Assembly: GCF_007096635.1 (NCBI RefSeq)
Contig: NZ_VKAA01000008.1
Span: forward strand, 62,001 to 126,000
DNA from: Mycolicibacterium sp. 018/SC-01/001
GTDB lineage: Bacteria; Actinomycetota; Actinomycetes; Mycobacteriales; Mycobacteriaceae
Direction: 5' to 3'
Length of the DNA: 64,000 nucleotides
Under the pieces are notes generated by a model. The model worked only from the letters and a program-made list of their open reading frames with translations, searched no databases and was not told the DNA's origin. Positions 8,495-17,150 of the stretch are shown piece after piece. How positions within the stretch are numbered: position 1 is the stretch's first letter; each line of letters opens with the position of its first letter. Made by a program: the position numbers and the translations under genes.

Positions 8495-9040
8495 CTCGTC
8501 GGAACTGGTGAAGACCGGCGCGTTCGCGTCCTCGGCGTCCGTCTCGGGGGCCGGTGCCCGGCCCGGCTGGAACAGCACCTCCACGGCGCTGATCGTGGCA
8601 TCTTTCGGCACGTACATCGCCACCAGCAGCGGACCGTCCTGGCCGCAGACCGTGGTGACGTGCTGTCGGTAGGCGAACATGAACACCGCCGTGTCCGTCG
8701 CCGTCGTCGTCCAGCGGCGCGGTCCGTCGACCAGCGACGCCGAGCAGAACTGGAAGCCGTCGGGCAGTCCACCCGGCCGGCCGTCCCGGTCACGGTCGAG
8801 CACATAGCTCGCCAGGCGTCCGCCGGTCGGGATGTCACCGGGGGACGGCACCGTCACCGGCGAGAGGCGCCACCGCATCCCGAAAGCCTCACCCCACTGC
8901 CCGGCCGCGACGGTCTGCACCGGTCGCGTGTAGCCGAGTTGCCGCGCCCACTGCTTGTAGGTGACGGTGCCTGCGGTCGCCGCGACCAGCGCCACGATCA
9001 CGAGGAACGCCCACCAGTTCGCGCGCAGCCAGCGTCTCAC
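8465..9040 (-). CDS. Membrane-anchored exported protein, unknown function (last gene of the def operon)
   Basis: The 191-aa product starts at GTG 9040 and has one N-terminal transmembrane helix (about residues 10-28) after a basic RRWLR segment. The remaining ~160 residues would lie outside the membrane. They include two cysteines (FCSAS and TVCGQ) that could form a disulfide, and a beta-rich composition. It overlaps the preceding gene by GTGA, so the two are translationally coupled. Its 3' end runs 30 bp into the 3' end of the convergent polytopic membrane protein gene. I recognise no named family. Confidence 0.75.
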   Translation of the reverse strand: MRRWLRANWWAFLVIVALVAATAGTVTYKQWARQLGYTRPVQTVAAGQWGEAFGMRWRLSPVTVPSPGDIPTGGRLASYVLDRDRDGRPGGLPDGFQFCSASLVDGPRRWTTTATDTAVFMFAYRQHVTTVCGQDGPLLVAMYVPKDATISAVEVLFQPGRAPAPETDAEDANAPVFTSSDESPLVLRFQT

Positions 9041-9603
9041 AATGCGGTGGCCTTGTTGAGGTCCAGCTGCGGAAGCGCCTCGTCGGGCACCGGCAGCGGC
9101 ACCGCGATCGCAGAATCCAGCGGCGCCGGCATCGGGTTGCCGTACTGATCGATGGTCTTGTTGTAGACCAGCAGCTCGGCCAACGTCGGCACCGTCGGTA
9201 CCTCGAACGCGACGACGCTGCGCTGCGTCAGCCCCGGCGGCGCGTTGCGGTCGAAGCCGCTCAGCGGCGAGGTGAACCGTCGGCCGTCGGCGGTCAGCTC
9301 GAACACCGGCGACTCCGCCGAGAGCAGCGGTTCATAGCTCAGGACGGTGACCAGCCACGCTCCGTCAGTCGACATCCGCACCGGCACACCGTCGTTGGTG
9401 AACGTGATCACCCGGGCCAACTGGACGTCGTGCACGGTGACCGCCAGGTTGCGGCCCTCGACATGCTCGCCGACCGCGCCGGTCACCTCGATCGGTGCCC
9501 ACGACTGCATCTTGGTGGGCAGCTGCAGCCACAGCCAGGTCGCCGCGGCCAGCATCGCCGCCGCGATCACCAGCCGCGCCGCCGGCGCCAGCCGGCCGAT
9601 CAC
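9037..9603 (-). CDS. Membrane-anchored exported protein, unknown function
   Basis: The 188-aa product (GTG start) has one N-terminal hydrophobic helix (about residues 9-28). A beta-rich extracytoplasmic domain follows, recalling the DUF4352/telokin-like immunoglobulin fold, with alternating short hydrophobic strands and segments such as LAVTVHDVQLAR. The resemblance is only by pattern. It is coupled by GTGA overlaps to both neighbours, and its relatives on either side have the same design: one TM anchor plus a ~150-residue outer domain. Confidence 0.75.
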   Translation of the reverse strand: MIGRLAPAARLVIAAAMLAAATWLWLQLPTKMQSWAPIEVTGAVGEHVEGRNLAVTVHDVQLARVITFTNDGVPVRMSTDGAWLVTVLSYEPLLSAESPVFELTADGRRFTSPLSGFDRNAPPGLTQRSVVAFEVPTVPTLAELLVYNKTIDQYGNPMPAPLDSAIAVPLPVPDEALPQLDLNKATAL

Positions 9604-10226
9604 CGGTACACCTGGGGGCTCAGCGGGAGGTCGCCGTACTCCGAGGCGTCGCCGGCGAAGTCTTCAGCGATTCGAAACGTCGAGATGAACTCGGTCATCT
9701 TCGGCAACCGGACAGTGATCGCGGGCTCGGCGGCCAGGGCGGCGGCGGGCACCGCCCACGCGAAGCGGTAGTCGGTGGTGAATCCCGGCTCGACCGTCGG
9801 CATCGGCTGGCCGTCGCGCAGCCGAAGAGCCGTCTTGAAGTACGCGGGGACGCCGGTGATACCGATGACTCCGGTGACGGCCGACGGCCGGGGACCCGTG
9901 CAGTCGGCGTCGGTGCCGATCACCGCGAACGCCGTCGGCAACGTGACCGAGCGGTCCGAGACGTTGTGGATCGTCGCGTCGACCGTCAGGAACCTGCAGT
10001 GCCCGGTCAGCTGGCGCAGTCCGTCGACCTCGGCCGGCAGAGCCGCCGAACGCACGGTGATCTGCAGCGGACCGTCGTCGTAGGACTGGCCCATCGCCAG
10101 GGGTGTCACCCGGTCGGCGGAGTCCAGGCCGCCGAACACCGCTGTCGCGCCGATCACGATCAGCGCGGCCACCCATTTCAGCCGGCCCAAAGAGACGCGG
10201 CGCCAGGGTGACTCGACGGTCGTCAT
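9600..10226 (-). CDS. Membrane-anchored exported protein, unknown function
   Basis: This 208-aa protein starts at the ATG at 10226, which overlaps the xthA stop by ATGA; a longer open frame upstream is only xthA read in another frame. An N-terminal helix (about residues 17-34) anchors a beta-rich domain with LQITVRSAAL near residue 53 and two Cys residues (HCRFL and DCTGP) that could pair. Composition and layout match the next two genes, suggesting an ancient gene triplication or three partners of one complex. No enzyme motif is seen. Confidence 0.75.
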   Translation of the reverse strand: MTTVESPWRRVSLGRLKWVAALIVIGATAVFGGLDSADRVTPLAMGQSYDDGPLQITVRSAALPAEVDGLRQLTGHCRFLTVDATIHNVSDRSVTLPTAFAVIGTDADCTGPRPSAVTGVIGITGVPAYFKTALRLRDGQPMPTVEPGFTTDYRFAWAVPAAALAAEPAITVRLPKMTEFISTFRIAEDFAGDASEYGDLPLSPQVYR

Positions 10227-11047
10227 GACGAAGCCAGGGTCACCACGACGGGCGCGTGATCGCTCGGCGATCCGACGCGGTCCTTCCCCGTCTTGCGTTC
10301 GTCGCGGGCGATCTCCGCGTGCTCGACCCGGGCCGCCAGCGCCGGCGAGCCCAGGATGAAATCGATGCGCATACCGCGGTTCTTCGGGAAGCGCAGCTGC
10401 GTGTAGTCCCAGTAGGTGAAGGTCCCGGGTCCGGGTGTGAACGGGCGGACCACGTCGGCGAATCCGGCGTCGACGACGGCACTGAACGCGGCGCGTTCCG
10501 GTCCGGTGACGTGGGTGCTGCCCGCGTACGCCTCCACGCTCCACACGTCGTCGTCGGTGGGCGCGATGTTCCAGTCGCCGACCAGTGCGATCTGCTCCGA
10601 CGGATCGGCTGCCAACCAGGATGACGCTGAATCACGAAGAGCAGCAAGCCATTGCAACTTGTAGTGGTAGTGCGGAGAATCGACTGTGCGGCCGTTGGGG
10701 ACGTAGAGGCTCCACACCCGGACCCCGCCGCACGTCGCGCCAAGCGCCCGCGCCTCCGCAGCCGCCTCCGCCCCGTCGCCCCAGGTGGGTTGCCCGTCGA
10801 AACCCACGGCGACGTCGTCGATTCCGACGCGTGAGGCGATCGCCACCCCGTTCCATTGACTGAACCCGCAGTGCACCACCTCATAGCCGAGAGCGGCGAA
10901 CGGCATCGTGGGGAACTGGTCGTCGGAACACTTGGTCTCCTGCATGGCGAGCACGTCGACGTCCGCGCGCTCCAGCCAGTCGGTGACCCGATCGACCCGG
11001 GCGCGAATCGAATTGACGTTCCACGTCGCCAACCGCATACCGCTCAC
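10223..11047 (-). CDS. xthA: Exodeoxyribonuclease III / AP endonuclease
   Basis: XthA cleaves DNA at abasic sites and trims 3' ends in base-excision repair. The 274-aa product has the exonuclease-III family landmarks in order: TWNVNSIRAR near residue 8, the metal-binding Glu in QETKCSD, WSLYVPNG with the catalytic Tyr near 115, GDWNIAP with Asp/Asn, and the terminal SDHAPV with the catalytic Asp-His. The GTG start overlaps the GNAT stop as GTGA. The order def-GNAT-xthA matches Rv0429c-Rv0427c of M. tuberculosis. Confidence 0.95.
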   Translation of the reverse strand: MSGMRLATWNVNSIRARVDRVTDWLERADVDVLAMQETKCSDDQFPTMPFAALGYEVVHCGFSQWNGVAIASRVGIDDVAVGFDGQPTWGDGAEAAAEARALGATCGGVRVWSLYVPNGRTVDSPHYHYKLQWLAALRDSASSWLAADPSEQIALVGDWNIAPTDDDVWSVEAYAGSTHVTGPERAAFSAVVDAGFADVVRPFTPGPGTFTYWDYTQLRFPKNRGMRIDFILGSPALAARVEHAEIARDERKTGKDRVGSPSDHAPVVVTLASS

Positions 11048-11937
11048 AGTAAGTCCTCGGCCCGTACGTAGCGCGAGCGATGGTGCAGTGTGAATCCCAT
11101 CTGCTCGTAGAGTCGGCGCGCACCGTCGTTGTCGCTGACCACCTGCACGTAGGCCCGGGTCGCGCCGCGCGCGCCGGCCCAGCCGAGCAGATCCTCACAC
11201 AGCCGGCGGGCCAGACCCTGGCGGCGGGCCGATTTGACGACGTGGACCGCCGACACCCCGGCCCAGCGGGTGCCGTCGGGCGCCTCGGTGATCGCCACCC
11301 GGCCCACCGCCGCCCCGGCCAGTGTGCCGAACCCGACCTCGCCGTCCACCACGGCGGTCAGCACGGCCGGCGGCACGTCTCGCTCGTAGAGAGTCAGCCA
11401 GCGGTCGTCCGGTTCGGCCGTCAGTCCCGCATCCGCGGGCCCACCCGGTCCGATATCCGTTGTCATGACCAGGTTCTCGGCGTCGGTCGGCACGCCGCCG
11501 GGGATGCGGAAGAGACGGTCCGGGGCCGAGATCAGAGCGGGCAGCCCGCGGGCAGCGTATTGCTCGGCCACCGCCGCGATCTCGGCATGCGACGTGAACA
11601 GCAGGGGCACAGCAGAATTGGCACGCCGGGTGGCACCGCCGCCGAAGCGCAGGAACCAACCGTCGTGCCACCGCTGCTCGGTACCCGGCCAGGCGAGCGC
11701 GGCCGCGTGTTCGAGGTTGCGGATCGCCCCGGCGCGCACCGGCTGTTCGGGAACCACCCGGACCGCGACGACGTCACCCGGACGGATGGTGACGACCTCA
11801 CCATGGCGGGTGCGGACGGCCACCGCCGGCTCGACCTGCTCGACGTGGCCGACCACGTCGGTGAACGGTCGCGCCTCGTCGGTGGGGAGCCGATAACGCA
11901 GGCTCACCCGCGCGCCGAGCGGCGGCAGCTGCGGCAC
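11044..11937 (-). CDS. GNAT-family N-acetyltransferase (Rv0428c-type)
   Basis: The 297-aa product has an N-terminal ~75-residue beta-barrel-like region (VSLRYRLP... VVTIRPGDVVAVRVV) and a C-terminal GNAT fold. The acetyl-CoA loop is SARRQGLARRL, of the R/QxxGxG/A type, near residue 245, followed by the typical late segment VVSDNDGARRLYEQMGF. The acceptor is unknown. It lies 3 bp after def and overlaps xthA by 4 nt, so it belongs to the same operon. The two-domain layout matches the M. tuberculosis neighbour of def and xthA. Confidence 0.87.
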   Translation of the reverse strand: MPQLPPLGARVSLRYRLPTDEARPFTDVVGHVEQVEPAVAVRTRHGEVVTIRPGDVVAVRVVPEQPVRAGAIRNLEHAAALAWPGTEQRWHDGWFLRFGGGATRRANSAVPLLFTSHAEIAAVAEQYAARGLPALISAPDRLFRIPGGVPTDAENLVMTTDIGPGGPADAGLTAEPDDRWLTLYERDVPPAVLTAVVDGEVGFGTLAGAAVGRVAITEAPDGTRWAGVSAVHVVKSARRQGLARRLCEDLLGWAGARGATRAYVQVVSDNDGARRLYEQMGFTLHHRSRYVRAEDLL

Positions 11938-11940
11938 GGT

Positions 11941-12534
11941 TCAGTGGCCGAACGGATCAGGGTCCTTGCCGGGCAGCCACGTCAGCCCGGGCACACCCCA
12001 CCCGTGCGACTTCACCGCCCGCTTGGCGCTGCGGGCGTTACGGCCGATCAGCCGGTCCAGGTACAGGAAACCGTCGAGATGTCCCGTCTCGTGCTGCAGC
12101 ATGCGGGCGAACAGGTCCTCGCCCTCCAACGTGATCGGGGTGCCGTCGGCATCGAGGCCGGTGACCCGCGCCCAGGACGCGCGCCCGGTGGGGAACGACT
12201 CGCCGGGCACCGACAGGCAGCCCTCGTCGTCGTCCTCGGGGTCCGGCATCGTCTCGGGGACCTCCGAGGTCTCCAGCACCGGGTTGACGACGACGCCGCG
12301 TCGCCGCACCGTCTTGCCGCGCGCGTCCGCGCAGTCGTAGACGAACACCCGTTTGGCGACACCGATCTGGTTGGCGGCCAACCCCACTCCGTTGGCGGCG
12401 TCCATCGTGTCGTAGAGATCGGTGATCAGATCGGCGAGATCGGCGGGCAGCGATCCGTCGTCACCGACGGGGATCGGCTCGGTGGCAGTGTGGAGAACGG
12501 GGTCACCCACGATGCAGATCGGTCGGACAGCCAT
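11941..12534 (-). CDS. def: Peptide deformylase
   Basis: Def removes the formyl group from the N-terminal Met of new proteins. The 197-aa product shows all three metal-site motifs: GVGLAANQ at 49-56, EGCLS at 104-108 with the metal-binding Cys, and HETGH at 148-152 followed by LDG. It is the first gene of a six-gene coupled minus-strand operon. A -10-like TAAGCT lies 7 nt before the ATG, pointing to a leaderless transcript. Confidence 0.96.
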   Translation of the reverse strand: MAVRPICIVGDPVLHTATEPIPVGDDGSLPADLADLITDLYDTMDAANGVGLAANQIGVAKRVFVYDCADARGKTVRRRGVVVNPVLETSEVPETMPDPEDDDEGCLSVPGESFPTGRASWARVTGLDADGTPITLEGEDLFARMLQHETGHLDGFLYLDRLIGRNARSAKRAVKSHGWGVPGLTWLPGKDPDPFGH

Positions 12535-12541
12535 GCCCGAA

Positions 12542-12547
12542 AGCTTA
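12542..12547 (-). promoter_or_regulatory. -10 element of a leaderless promoter for def
   Basis: TAAGCT on the minus strand, 7 nt before the def ATG, with no Shine-Dalgarno between. It would drive the whole def-GNAT-xthA-membrane-protein operon. Confidence 0.5.
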
Positions 12548-12671
12548 GGGTCACACGCGCGCGCCCCGACTCGCGGTCATCGGTGCCGACGTCCGTGACC
12601 GAGCCGTGATTAAATACCGGTCGAAACCACACTGGTGTCATTTCGACCGTTGGAAGGGTCCAAGAGGCGAT

Positions 12672-12989
12672 ATGGACGGCGCGATCGTGCGGGCTGAGCA
12701 GTCAGGGGACTCCGCTGACGGCGCTGACCCCGCCGATGGTCTGACCCGTCGGGAACACGACATCCTGGCATTCGAACGGCAGTGGTGGAAGTACGCCGGA
12801 TCGAAGGAAGACGCCATCAAAGAGCTCTTCTCGATGTCGGCGACCCGGTACTACCAGGTGCTCAATGCCCTCGTCGACCGGCCGGAAGCACTCGCGGCCG
12901 ACCCGATGCTGGTCAAGCGGCTGCGCAGGCTCCGCGCGAGCCGGCAGAAGGCGCGCGCGGCGCGGCGCCTCGGCTTCGACGTGACCTGA
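12672..12989 (+). CDS. DUF3263 small protein (Rv0430-type)
   Basis: The 105-aa soluble protein has a variable acidic N-terminus and a conserved core GLTRREHDILAFERQWW, then SATRYYQVLNALVDRP and a basic C-terminal tail rich in Arg, Lys and Ala. The core resembles a helix-turn-helix and the tail could bind nucleic acid, but no role is established. I chose ATG 12672 with AAGAGGCG upstream because the protein then matches Rv0430; the frame is open further to 12606. It begins the plus-strand series that continues with the LytR_C and sodC genes. Confidence 0.88.
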   Translation: MDGAIVRAEQSGDSADGADPADGLTRREHDILAFERQWWKYAGSKEDAIKELFSMSATRYYQVLNALVDRPEALAADPMLVKRLRRLRASRQKARAARRLGFDVT

Positions 12990-13020
12990 CGCCGTCGGCG
13001 AGCCGATACAGTAGGCGCCG

Positions 13021-13479
13021 ATGAACCAGCGAGAATCCTCAGGACTGCCCCTGCGGGCCATGGTGATGGTCCTGCTGTTCCTCGGTGTGGTGTTCCTGCT
13101 CGTCGCCTTCCAGTCGATGGGCAGCAGCGACGACGACTCCGGCAGCGACTCGATCGCGACGTCGATCACCAGCACCCCCACCACGCCGTCGACCACTGCG
13201 CCGCCTGCGAAGTCCGAGGTGCGGGTGTTCAACATCTCGAGCACCGAGGGGGCCGCGCAGAGCACCGCCGACCGGCTGCGCGAGGCCGGCTGGAACGTGA
13301 CCGAGACCGGCAACCTCGCACTGCCGGACACGACGGTCACCACGGTGTTCTTCTCCGACGCCCCCGGTGAGCAGAAGTCCGCCGAAGAGATCGGCCGGTT
13401 GCTCGAAGCGCCGGTCGCACCACGGGTGCCCGAGCTGACAGAGCAGCCGCCGGGCGTGATCGTCGCGGTCACCGGTTAG
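13021..13479 (+). CDS. LytR_C-domain membrane protein (Rv0431-type)
   Basis: The 152-aa product has a single N-terminal transmembrane helix (about residues 12-30), a Ser/Thr/Pro-rich extracellular linker (to about 62) and a LytR C-terminal domain starting EVRVFNISS. In M. tuberculosis the orthologue Rv0431 was named a tuberculin-related peptide (from memory). LytR_C domains occur alone or after LCP ligase domains and are linked to cell-wall processes. TACAGT stands 8 nt before the ATG. It lies 31 bp after the DUF3263 gene. Confidence 0.87.
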   Translation: MNQRESSGLPLRAMVMVLLFLGVVFLLVAFQSMGSSDDDSGSDSIATSITSTPTTPSTTAPPAKSEVRVFNISSTEGAAQSTADRLREAGWNVTETGNLALPDTTVTTVFFSDAPGEQKSAEEIGRLLEAPVAPRVPELTEQPPGVIVAVTG

Positions 13480-13482
13480 GCT
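13477..13482 (+). promoter_or_regulatory. -10 element of a leaderless promoter for sodC
   Basis: TAGGCT, 7 nt before the sodC ATG; its first three bases are also the stop codon of the preceding gene. Motif-based inference. Confidence 0.4.
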
Positions 13483-13489
13483 CTTGCCC

Positions 13490-14200
13490 ATGCGCAGGAC
13501 CGTCGTCGCCACCTTGTTCGCAACGCCCGCACTCGTGTTGGCCGCGTGCTCACCTCCGGGAGACGTGCCGACCGATGCGCCGGGCACCACGCCCCCGGTC
13601 TGGACCGGGTCGCCGTCGCCGTCGTCATCTGCGGGCGAGGGACAGGGCGGTGCCGCCGAGGGACAGGGCCAGGCCGCGGGGGGCGAGACCCTGAAGGCCG
13701 ACCTGAAGACCGCCGATGGCACCACCGTCGCCACCGCGGACATCGCGTTCTCCGGCGGGTACGCCACCGTCACCGTGCAGACCTCGGCGACCAGCCCGCT
13801 CACGCCCGGTTTCCACGGCCTGCACATCCACTCCGTCGGCAAGTGCGAGGCGAACTCGGTCGCGCCGACCGGCGGCGCCCCGGCGAACTTCAACTCCGCG
13901 GGCGGGCATCTCCAGGTGCCCGGCCACACCGGCCATCCCGCCAGCGGCGACCTCGCCTCGCTGCAGGTTCGTGAAGACGGTTCGGCCAAGCTGGTGACCA
14001 CCACCGACGCGTTCACCGCCGACCAACTTCTCGACGGCGCCGGGACGGCGATCATCATCCACGAGAAGGCGGACAACTTCGCCAACATCCCGCCGGAGCG
14101 CTACCAGCAGGTCAACGGCGCGCCGCCGCCGGATCAGACCACCCTGGCGACCGGTGATGCCGGAGCCCGGGTGGCGTGCGGTGTCATCACTCGGGGCTGA
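13490..14200 (+). CDS. sodC: Copper/zinc superoxide dismutase, lipoprotein
   Basis: SodC converts superoxide to hydrogen peroxide and oxygen outside the membrane. The 236-aa precursor has a signal peptide ending in the lipobox LAAC with Cys21. A low-complexity Pro/Ser/Gly linker leads to the SOD domain (from about residue 65). Cu ligands appear in HGLHIHS, bridging and Zn-ligand His in [17 protein letters not shown], and the late Cu His in IIIHEKADN. Cysteines in GKCE and VACGV can form the conserved disulfide. The ATG at 13490 is preferred to an in-frame TTG at 13484. It matches Rv0432. Confidence 0.95.
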   Translation: MRRTVVATLFATPALVLAACSPPGDVPTDAPGTTPPVWTGSPSPSSSAGEGQGGAAEGQGQAAGGETLKADLKTADGTTVATADIAFSGGYATVTVQTSATSPLTPGFHGLHIHSVGKCEANSVAPTGGAPANFNSAGGHLQVPGHTGHPASGDLASLQVREDGSAKLVTTTDAFTADQLLDGAGTAIIIHEKADNFANIPPERYQQVNGAPPPDQTTLATGDAGARVACGVITRG

Positions 14201-15323
14201 CCGACGGCCCGACAGCCGCATCGATTTCGCCGGGTCGGCCCGGCCGACCCTCGGTGTCGAGTGGGAGTTCGCCCTCGTCGACGCGCAGACACGGGATCTG
14301 AGCAACGAAGCCGCCTCGGTGATCGCCGAGGTCGGCGAAAACCCGCGTGTGCACAAGGAATTGCTACGCAACACCATCGAGGTCGTCACCGGGGTGTGTG
14401 ACACGGTGCCCCAGGCCATGGACGACCTGCGGGCGACCCTGCAGCCGGTACGGTCCATCGTGCACGAGCGCGGCATGGAGTTGTTCTGCGCAGGCACCCA
14501 CCCGTTCGCGAAGTGGTCGGCGCAGAAGCTGACCGATGCTCCGCGCTACGCCGAACTGATCAAGCGCACGCAGTGGTGGGGCCGGCAGATGCTGATCTGG
14601 GGCGTACACGTGCACATCGGAATCTCCTCGGCGCACAAGGTGATGCCGATCATCACCTCACTGCTCGACTACTACCCGCACCTGCTCGCGCTGTCGGCGT
14701 CGTCGCCGTTCTGGGACGGCGAGGACACCGGCTACGCCAGCAACCGCGCGATGATGTTCCAGCAGCTGCCCACGGCCGGTCTGCCGTTCCACTTCCAGGA
14801 ATGGCGCGAGTTCGAAGGGTTCGTGGCCGATCAGAAGAAGACCGGCATCATCGATCACATGAACGAGATCCGTTGGGACATCAGGCCGTCCCCGCATCTC
14901 GGAACGATCGAGGTACGCATCTTCGACGGGGTGTCCAATCTGAAGGAACTGGCGGCGCTCGTCGCGCTGACCCACTGCCTCGTCGTCGACCTGGACCGCC
15001 GGCTCGACGCGGGGGAGGCGCTGCCGGTGATGCCGCCCTGGCACGTGCAGGAGAACAAGTGGCGCGCAGCGCGTTACGGCCTGGACGCGATCATCATCCT
15101 CGACGCCGACAGCAACGAGCGGCTGGTCACCGAGGACCTCGACGAGCAACTCGAGCGGTTGGCTCCGGTCGCCCGGTCGTTGGGCTGCGCCGACGAACTC
15201 GCCTCCGTCGCCGACATCTACCGCGATGGCGCCTCGTATCAACGGCAGCGACGGATCGCCGAGGAGGCCGACGGAGATCTGCGCGCGGTCGTGGACGGGC
15301 TGATCGCCGAGTTGGTGCTCTGA
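14181..15323 (+). CDS. Glutamate-cysteine ligase-like (YbdK/GCS2) carboxylate-amine ligase
   Basis: This ~380-aa enzyme belongs to the ATP-dependent GCS2 family, whose members join the gamma-carboxyl of glutamate to an amine. The family start [12 protein letters not shown] is near residue 23; [10 protein letters not shown] and AARYGLDA follow later. It aligns with Rv0433, not with the ergothioneine enzyme EgtA. The frame is open from 14154, but the GTG at 14181 fits the homologue length better and overlaps the sodC end by 20 bp, so the two are probably coupled. The natural substrate is uncertain. Confidence 0.88.
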   Translation: MSSLGADRRPDSRIDFAGSARPTLGVEWEFALVDAQTRDLSNEAASVIAEVGENPRVHKELLRNTIEVVTGVCDTVPQAMDDLRATLQPVRSIVHERGMELFCAGTHPFAKWSAQKLTDAPRYAELIKRTQWWGRQMLIWGVHVHIGISSAHKVMPIITSLLDYYPHLLALSASSPFWDGEDTGYASNRAMMFQQLPTAGLPFHFQEWREFEGFVADQKKTGIIDHMNEIRWDIRPSPHLGTIEVRIFDGVSNLKELAALVALTHCLVVDLDRRLDAGEALPVMPPWHVQENKWRAARYGLDAIIILDADSNERLVTEDLDEQLERLAPVARSLGCADELASVADIYRDGASYQRQRRIAEEADGDLRAVVDGLIAELVL

Positions 15324-15324
15324 C

Positions 15325-15957
15325 ATGCCGACGATACCGATGTTCCCCCTCGAGGTGGCCATGCTGCCGTCGGAGACGTTGCCGCTGAGGATCTTCGAGC
15401 CGCGTTACTCCGCGCTGGTGCAGGCATGCCTGACCGCACCGGATCCGGCGTTCGGCGTGGTGCTGATCGCCGCCGGCCGGGAGGTCGGCGGTGGCGACAG
15501 CCGCAGCGACGTCGGCACCGTCGCGCACATCACCGAGCACGAGAACCTGGGCGCAGGCCAGTACGTGATGAAATGCTCGATGCGGGAACGCTTCCGGGTC
15601 GTCGAATGGTTGCCGGACGCGCCGTATCCGCGGGCGGTGATCGAGCTGTGGCCTGACGAGCCCGGACCGCCGGTGACCGCCGAGTCGATTCGGGACATCG
15701 AGGACCGGATGGTCGCGCTGTTCGAGCGGATCGCGCAGGCGCGCGGCGCCGAGGTCAACGCTCGCGACATCGTGCTCGGCGCTGACGAATCCGGCGATGC
15801 GGCTCTGTGGTTGTACGCGTTGACGGCCCGGCTACCGATGGGACAGGCCGACCGCTACTCGATACTGGCGGCGCCGACAGTGGCCGATCGGGTGGTGGCG
15901 CTGTCGGAGGCCGTGGACACCGTCACCGCGATGGTGGAGTTCCAGCTCTCGGAGTGA
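15325..15957 (+). CDS. Lon N-terminal (substrate-binding) domain protein (Rv0434-type)
   Basis: The 210-aa protein consists of a stand-alone Lon-N/PUA-like domain, beginning IPMFPLEVAMLP and with LRIFEPRY near residue 31, then an alpha-helical part. The AAA and Ser-Lys protease domains of Lon are absent, so it cannot be a protease alone. Stand-alone Lon-N proteins may deliver substrates or act independently; function is unknown. It begins 1 bp after the stop of the GCS2 ligase gene and ends the Rv0430-Rv0434-like block. The next gene is convergent. Confidence 0.88.
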   Translation: MPTIPMFPLEVAMLPSETLPLRIFEPRYSALVQACLTAPDPAFGVVLIAAGREVGGGDSRSDVGTVAHITEHENLGAGQYVMKCSMRERFRVVEWLPDAPYPRAVIELWPDEPGPPVTAESIRDIEDRMVALFERIAQARGAEVNARDIVLGADESGDAALWLYALTARLPMGQADRYSILAAPTVADRVVALSEAVDTVTAMVEFQLSE

Positions 15958-15967
15958 TCACCGCTAC

Positions 15968-16336
15968 TCACCGCTGGGACGCATCGTGGCCGCCGGGTTC
16001 CCGATCCTCGGCGAAATCGTGCATCTCGTCGGTCGTCATCAGATCGTCGCGGATGTTCTGCTCGCGGTAGGCGAGTTGCCCGACCCTGTTGGCGATCACG
16101 GGGGCGGTGATCGCAGTGAACAAGCCGGTCAGGATCAGCATCCCGACGTCGACGTGGCCGCGCAGGCGCAGCGCGGCGCCCAGCAGCACGAGCAGCAGCC
16201 CGAGCACCTGAGGTTTGGTGGCCGCATGCATGCGGGACAGCGTGTCGGGAAAGCGGACGACGCCGATCGCCGCGGTCAGCGCGAGCGCTGACCCGCTGAG
16301 GATCAGTACCGCTGCGGCGATATCGAATCCGGTCAT
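15968..16336 (-). CDS. mnhG: Na+/H+ antiporter subunit MnhG (MrpG)
   Basis: The 122-aa subunit G of the Mrp antiporter has about three transmembrane helices and the family core GVVRFPDTLSRMHAATKPQ near residue 26. The C-terminus is a charged cytoplasmic tail rich in Asp and Glu. The ATG at 16336 overlaps the stop of mnhF by 4 nt; a longer frame upstream is mnhF and mnhE in other frames. It is the last gene of the operon. Confidence 0.92.
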   Translation of the reverse strand: MTGFDIAAAVLILSGSALALTAAIGVVRFPDTLSRMHAATKPQVLGLLLVLLGAALRLRGHVDVGMLILTGLFTAITAPVIANRVGQLAYREQNIRDDLMTTDEMHDFAEDREPGGHDASQR

Positions 16337-16620
16337 CGCGAAGGTCCCTTGTCGGCCGGGTCGGCGACGTCGGGAACACGAAATCGGGCGACGCTGACCG
16401 AGCCGACGAACGTGATCAACGCGAGCGCGGTCAGGCTGTAGGTGACGGTGGTGTCCAGACTGAACGCCGCCCAGGTACCGATCGAGCACAGGGCGACCGC
16501 CACCAGGGTGTCCAGCGCCACCAGTCGGTCGAGGGTGGTCGGGCCCAGCAGCATCCTGAGCATCGTCGCCAGCGCGGCGGCCGACAACATGGCTCCAGCA
16601 GCGATCCACACGACGGTCAC
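16333..16620 (-). CDS. mnhF: Na+/H+ antiporter subunit MnhF (MrpF)
   Basis: The 95-aa subunit has three transmembrane helices with the conserved RMLLGPTTLDRLVALD between the first and second. It overlaps both neighbours by 4 nt. MrpF is needed for assembly of the multi-subunit antiporter. Confidence 0.92.
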   Translation of the reverse strand: MTVVWIAAGAMLSAAALATMLRMLLGPTTLDRLVALDTLVAVALCSIGTWAAFSLDTTVTYSLTALALITFVGSVSVARFRVPDVADPADKGPSR

Positions 16621-17150
16621 AGCGCCTCCTCCTTCGCGGCCGGCCGCCAGTCACTGTCCCGTTCGAAGGACGCGACCAGCAGCTTCTGCAGACTCGCCAC
16701 CTGCTTGTAGAAGCGTTGCACCGTGCGTTCGTTGCCGACGTCGAGCACGTGCACGTAGATCATCCGGCGGGGCTGGTCGATCTCGAGCACGATGGTGCCC
16801 GGCGTCAGGTTGATGATGTTGACCGCCAGCACCAGCACGAGATCCGACTTCAGCGCGAGATGCGCTCGCAGCACCGCGGTCAGTGGCGGCGGTCCCGGCT
16901 TGAGCGTCAGCGCCGCGACCTGCACCGAGGAACTCAGCAGGCGGAAGATGATCGTGAAGACCAGGCGTAGCAACGGAATCGGGTGCAACCGGCCCTCGAC
17001 GGGCACCGGCGGCAGCGGCAGCAGCAGCGTGATGATCAGGGCGATCAGCAGACCGGAGAGGATGTTGGCCGCGGACACGGTGCCCCACAGCAGCACCCAC
17101 ACCAGGATCAGCCAGCAGACCATCCAGACGCGCAGCGCGACGTTTCTCAT
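16617..17150 (-). CDS. mnhE: Na+/H+ antiporter subunit MnhE (MrpE)
   Basis: The 177-aa subunit E has two N-terminal hydrophobic segments within residues 8-50 and a conserved cytoplasmic region with LAVNIINLTPGTIVLEID and YVHVLDV. The ATG at 17150 is the one that overlaps the mnhD stop by 4 nt. A longer frame upstream is mnhD in another frame. Confidence 0.92.
   Translation of the reverse strand: MRNVALRVWMVCWLILVWVLLWGTVSAANILSGLLIALIITLLLPLPPVPVEGRLHPIPLLRLVFTIIFRLLSSSVQVAALTLKPGPPPLTAVLRAHLALKSDLVLVLAVNIINLTPGTIVLEIDQPRRMIYVHVLDVGNERTVQRFYKQVASLQKLLVASFERDSDWRPAAKEEAL

Noticed and set aside
12606..12671. N-terminal extension of the DUF3263 protein
   Set aside because: The extra 22 residues are not shared with Rv0430, and a better ribosome-binding site precedes ATG 12672.
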